Origin: Natrialba aegyptia DSM 13077
Lineage (GTDB): Archaea > Halobacteriota > Halobacteria > Halobacteriales > Natrialbaceae
Length of the DNA: 64,000 nt
NCBI RefSeq assembly: GCF_000337535.1
Contig: NZ_AOIP01000003.1
Coordinates: 24,806-88,805 of the forward strand
Direction of reading: 5' to 3'
A program made the translations under genes and the position numbers. The notes beneath the pieces were generated by a model that saw nothing but the letters and a program-made list of their open reading frames with translations, had not been told where the DNA came from and searched no databases. Position 1 is the stretch's first letter. Every line of letters begins with the position of its first letter. Positions 61,467 to 64,000 of this stretch are shown here, piece by piece.

Positions 61467-62354
61467 ATGGACGAACGGGCCGCCCTGGCGCTGCTCTCGG
61501 GTGAACTCGACGCCGCCGGCGACGACGCTGCGATCGTCGACGACCTCGTGGTGACGACGGACATGCTGCACGAGCGGACGGACTTTCCGGACGGCACGAC
61601 GCAGTATACGGCCGGCTGGCGGGCCGTCGGGGCCTCCCTCTCGGACGTTGCGGCGATGGGTGCCGAGGCGACGGCCGCCGTCGCCGCCTACGCCGTCCCC
61701 GAGTTCACTCGCGCGGACCTGCTCGCGTTCGTACGCGGCGCGAGCGACGTGTGCGACCGCGTCGGTGCCGAGTACGTCGGCGGCGACCTCGACGGCCACG
61801 ACGAGTTCACCGTGGCGACGACGGCGATCGGTCGCCTCGCAGACGACCCGGTTACGCGCGGCGGTGCGAGTACGGACGACCTCGTCTGCGTGACCGGGAC
61901 GCTCGGCCGCAGCGCGGCCGCACTCGAGTTCTTCGAGCGCGGCGACGCCGAGCGGGCGAACGACCTGTTTCGGTTCGAGCCGCGGATCGCGGCCGGCCGG
62001 GCGCTCGCGGCCCGCGCGACGGCGATGATGGACTCGAGCGACGGCCTCGCGCGCTCGCTTCACCAACTCGGCGAGGCGAGCGACTGCGGCTTCGCGATCG
62101 AGTCGGATCGCGTCCCGATCGACGAGTCGGTCCGCGCGGTGATCGACACGGACGACGAGGAAGATGCACTCGAGCGCGCAACCACCTTCGGCGAGGATTT
62201 CGAACTCGTCGCGACGGTGCCGGAATCCGAACTCGACGCCGTCCGCGAGGCGACCGCAGTCCCCGTTTCGGTACTCGGAACAGTCACCGCCCGCGAGGAC
62301 GGTATCACGATGGACGGCACCGAACTCGTGGATCGGGGATTCACGCACGGGTAA
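61467..62354 (+). CDS. thiL: Thiamine-monophosphate kinase
   Basis: A 295-residue AIRS-fold kinase that phosphorylates thiamine monophosphate to the pyrophosphate. Key segments: GDDAAIVDDLVVTTDMLHERTDF (metal and phosphate binding; ATP site), GASLSDVAAMGA, VGGDLDGHDE (Walker-like Asp), and MMDSSDGLARSLHQL. The N-terminus begins very close to the first metal motif, shorter than bacterial ThiL, which is typical for haloarchaea. It is divergent from S19e. Confidence 0.92.
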   Translation: MDERAALALLSGELDAAGDDAAIVDDLVVTTDMLHERTDFPDGTTQYTAGWRAVGASLSDVAAMGAEATAAVAAYAVPEFTRADLLAFVRGASDVCDRVGAEYVGGDLDGHDEFTVATTAIGRLADDPVTRGGASTDDLVCVTGTLGRSAAALEFFERGDAERANDLFRFEPRIAAGRALAARATAMMDSSDGLARSLHQLGEASDCGFAIESDRVPIDESVRAVIDTDDEEDALERATTFGEDFELVATVPESELDAVREATAVPVSVLGTVTAREDGITMDGTELVDRGFTHG

Positions 62355-62390
62355 GTGAGCGTGCGAACGGCCGGGTACTAACTGAACTCG

Positions 62391-63554
62391 TTACCCGACC
62401 GCGACCGGAACCGGCATGAAACAGAGGACGCCGAGGCCGAAGGTGACGAGCCCGAGGAGAAACCGGCCGGTATCGAGCGCGTCGTCTCGCACGGGTTGGG
62501 CCGGGCCGACCGAGGCGAGGACGGCGGTGAACAGCCCCCAGAACGCCCAGATAGCCACCGCGTTTCCGCTGTAATCGTCCCAGTAATAGAGGTACGCTGC
62601 GAGTCCGAAGAGGACGCCGGGGACTAGCGCCGCGATCGTTTCCTGGAACCTGCCGGCCATCGCCCGGAGAATGTGGCCGCCGTCGAGTTGGCCGACCGGG
62701 ATCAGGTTGAGAAACGTGACGAACATGCCGACCCAGCCGCCGATGACGACCGGATTCACCGCCGTCGCCGGATCGTCGCGGTACAGCGGCTGATCGGTGA
62801 TCGCGGCGAGGAACTCGAGTAACGGGGGATAGCCGAGTTGAATCTGAATCGCGTCCGGGTCCTGGACGAGGGCGTCTCCGGCCACGACCGGCGGGAGGTG
62901 AAGGCCGACGACGGTGACGACGACGGTTGCAACCAGTCCGGCGAGCGGGCCGGCGACGCCGATATCGAAGAGTGCTTTGCGGTCCGGCATCCGGCCTTTC
63001 ATCTTGATCACAGCGCCCATCGTCCCGATGAGCGTCGGCACCGGGATGAAGTACGGGAGCGTGGCGTCGACCTGGTGGTAGCGACTCATCACGTAGTGAC
63101 CCATCTCGTGAACGCCGAGCACGCCGAGAATGGCGAGCGAGAAGGGCCAGGCCTTCCACATCTCGGCGGGGTTCGCGATCGGGTCGATGTGATACCACAT
63201 CGCGCCTGCAAACAGCGTCGAGAGGACGGTCGCACCGAGCAGCAGGATGTTCGTCCACGGAATCCCGTCGATACCGATGCTCGACGGTTCGGCAACGACG
63301 ACGTGCTCCCCGTGGCGCGTCTCGAACTGCGGTTCGTAGCCGTACTCTCGAAAGACGGGCCACACCTCCCGGAGCAATTGCTCCGGCTGAACCAGCGGGT
63401 CGCCGTAGTAGACGACCGAGTCGCCGTCGGTTCGCACCTCGTAAACCGCGAAGACGGACTCGATACGCTCGATCGGAGGCCCATCTGTCGTCGCCTCGTC
63501 TGTCGCTGTCGCTCGGCGTGCTGGGCCAATTCCGGACGAAGCACGGTCGTCCAT
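62391..63554 (-). CDS. Site-2 protease (M50) with N-terminal extension
   Basis: A 387-residue intramembrane metalloprotease. HEMGH (His149, Glu150, His153) is in the third of about nine hydrophobic segments; the second metal motif is NLIPVGQLDGGH near residue 280. The N-terminal about 95 residues are a soluble cytoplasmic region. Such proteases release membrane-bound regulators. The GTG just upstream of ATG 63554 is an alternative start. A TATA-like TATAAAT lies about 27 bases before ATG. No anti-sigma-type target is visible. Confidence 0.88.
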   Translation of the reverse strand: MDDRASSGIGPARRATATDEATTDGPPIERIESVFAVYEVRTDGDSVVYYGDPLVQPEQLLREVWPVFREYGYEPQFETRHGEHVVVAEPSSIGIDGIPWTNILLLGATVLSTLFAGAMWYHIDPIANPAEMWKAWPFSLAILGVLGVHEMGHYVMSRYHQVDATLPYFIPVPTLIGTMGAVIKMKGRMPDRKALFDIGVAGPLAGLVATVVVTVVGLHLPPVVAGDALVQDPDAIQIQLGYPPLLEFLAAITDQPLYRDDPATAVNPVVIGGWVGMFVTFLNLIPVGQLDGGHILRAMAGRFQETIAALVPGVLFGLAAYLYYWDDYSGNAVAIWAFWGLFTAVLASVGPAQPVRDDALDTGRFLLGLVTFGLGVLCFMPVPVAVG

Positions 63555-63728
63555 CACCGGAGGTTCGTTGTCGGTTCGTATAAATCGACTGCAGTTAGTC
63601 AGGAATTGCTATCGTCCCGATTTCGGAGTTCGATTACTGATCTCGATACCGGCTCGAGTATCGAGACCACCATCGAAGCGGATGGGGGCGGACAACTGCG
63701 CGGCGGCAAGCGGGTGCGACTGGAGGGA

Positions 63729-63968
63729 TCAGGCGGGTTCGACGCGCCACGTGGTCGCACTGGTGTAGGACCACTTTTCGATCTCGAGGTCGGTCGCCGA
63801 CTCCGAGAGCTTGACCATCAGCGCGCCGATCTCCTTCGGGGACATCCCGACGTCGTCGGCGATGAACTTCCCTTTGAAGTAGAGTTCGCCGTCTTCTGCA
63901 CGTTCGCGAAGATAGCGTTTCAGGCGGTGTTCTTTGCTTTCCGTGGAGGGTTGGGCTGTCGTGCTCAT
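63729..63968 (-). CDS. Small winged-helix-like hypothetical protein (DUF7123-like)
   Basis: A 79-residue protein with a helix-turn-helix-like section (KRYLRERAEDGELYFKGKFIADDVGMSPKEIGALMVKLSES), preceded by a short disordered start. It could be a DNA-binding or scaffold protein; assignment to the haloarchaeal DUF7123 type is tentative. ATG 63968 is used; a GTG six bases upstream is an alternative. Upstream is a short leader region to the window end. Confidence 0.6.
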   Translation of the reverse strand: MSTTAQPSTESKEHRLKRYLRERAEDGELYFKGKFIADDVGMSPKEIGALMVKLSESATDLEIEKWSYTSATTWRVEPA

Positions 63969-64000
63969 CGACACTACCCACTCTAACCAGGAATAGAGGG

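Noticed and set aside
1..64000. tRNA or rRNA genes
   Set aside because: No sequence with the tRNA T-arm pattern (GGTTCGAAT type) next to an acceptor stem was found, and nothing resembles rRNA.

Overview
The window is chromosomal DNA of a halophilic archaeon, most likely a Natrialbaceae-type haloarchaeon (Natrinema/Haloterrigena group; the genus is inferred). The support is high G+C, very acidic predicted proteins, many leaderless genes with a TATA box about 25-30 bases before the start codon, and archaeal-only genes: Sec61-beta, S19e, PDCD5-like, ABCE1/RLI, archaemetzincin, CofE and F420 reductase. No rRNA, tRNA, CRISPR array or complete insertion sequence was found.

Layout. 0-6.3 kb: the 5' end of cofE, then a tight minus-strand hydantoinase operon (hyuA, hyuB, Asp/Glu racemase-family protein) with an NRAMP-like transporter upstream. 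6.5-9.4 kb: a ribbon-helix-helix regulator, a Nudix/eIF2B-like fusion and a membrane protein. 9.6-10.2 kb: the first of three copies of a small zinc-ribbon gene facing a structured RNA. 10.5-25.9 kb: mostly housekeeping (hydroxyacid dehydrogenase, EngB, DUF389, NOG1-like GTPase, HisE and DUF151, PdxT, Sec61-beta, thioredoxin, F420:NADP reductase, FAD-Rieske oxidoreductase, HAD hydrolase, M50-like protease, UPF0146, archaemetzincin). 26-29.3 kb: an ABC-2 exporter, a Tat-exported cysteine-rich protein and a winged-helix regulator. 29.5-39.5 kb: methyltransferase, APH-like kinase, ABCE1 with an EMC6-like protein, a giant pilin-like vWA surface protein, NadE. 40-45.6 kb: CitMHS transporter, PIN/KH ATPase (with a stray duplicate of its last 29 codons) and an M20 peptidase. 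45.8-47.7 kb: the second zinc-ribbon/RNA module and an A+T-rich patch with two accessory genes. 48-64 kb: M32 carboxypeptidase, BtuF-like protein overlapping a JAMM protease, sulfatase, HisS, a Tat-exported protein, an A+T-rich methyltransferase, the third zinc-ribbon/RNA module, a diphthine-ligase-like ATPase, PDCD5-like, S19e, ThiL and a site-2-type protease.

How the genes connect. HyuA, HyuB and the racemase-family protein are translationally coupled and probably act on one cyclic or dicarboxylic substrate pool. CofE and the F420:NADP oxidoreductase both belong to F420 metabolism. ABCE1, S19e, HisS, EngB, the NOG1-like GTPase and the diphthine-ligase-like protein belong to translation and ribosome assembly.

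The most unusual element is the thrice-repeated module at about 9.7-10.2, 45.8-46.3 and 59.2-59.7 kb. Each copy has a small CPxC...CGC zinc-ribbon gene and, divergent at a fixed 76-78 base distance, a roughly 155-185 base sequence whose three copies keep the same stems by compensatory changes. I do not recognise the RNA.
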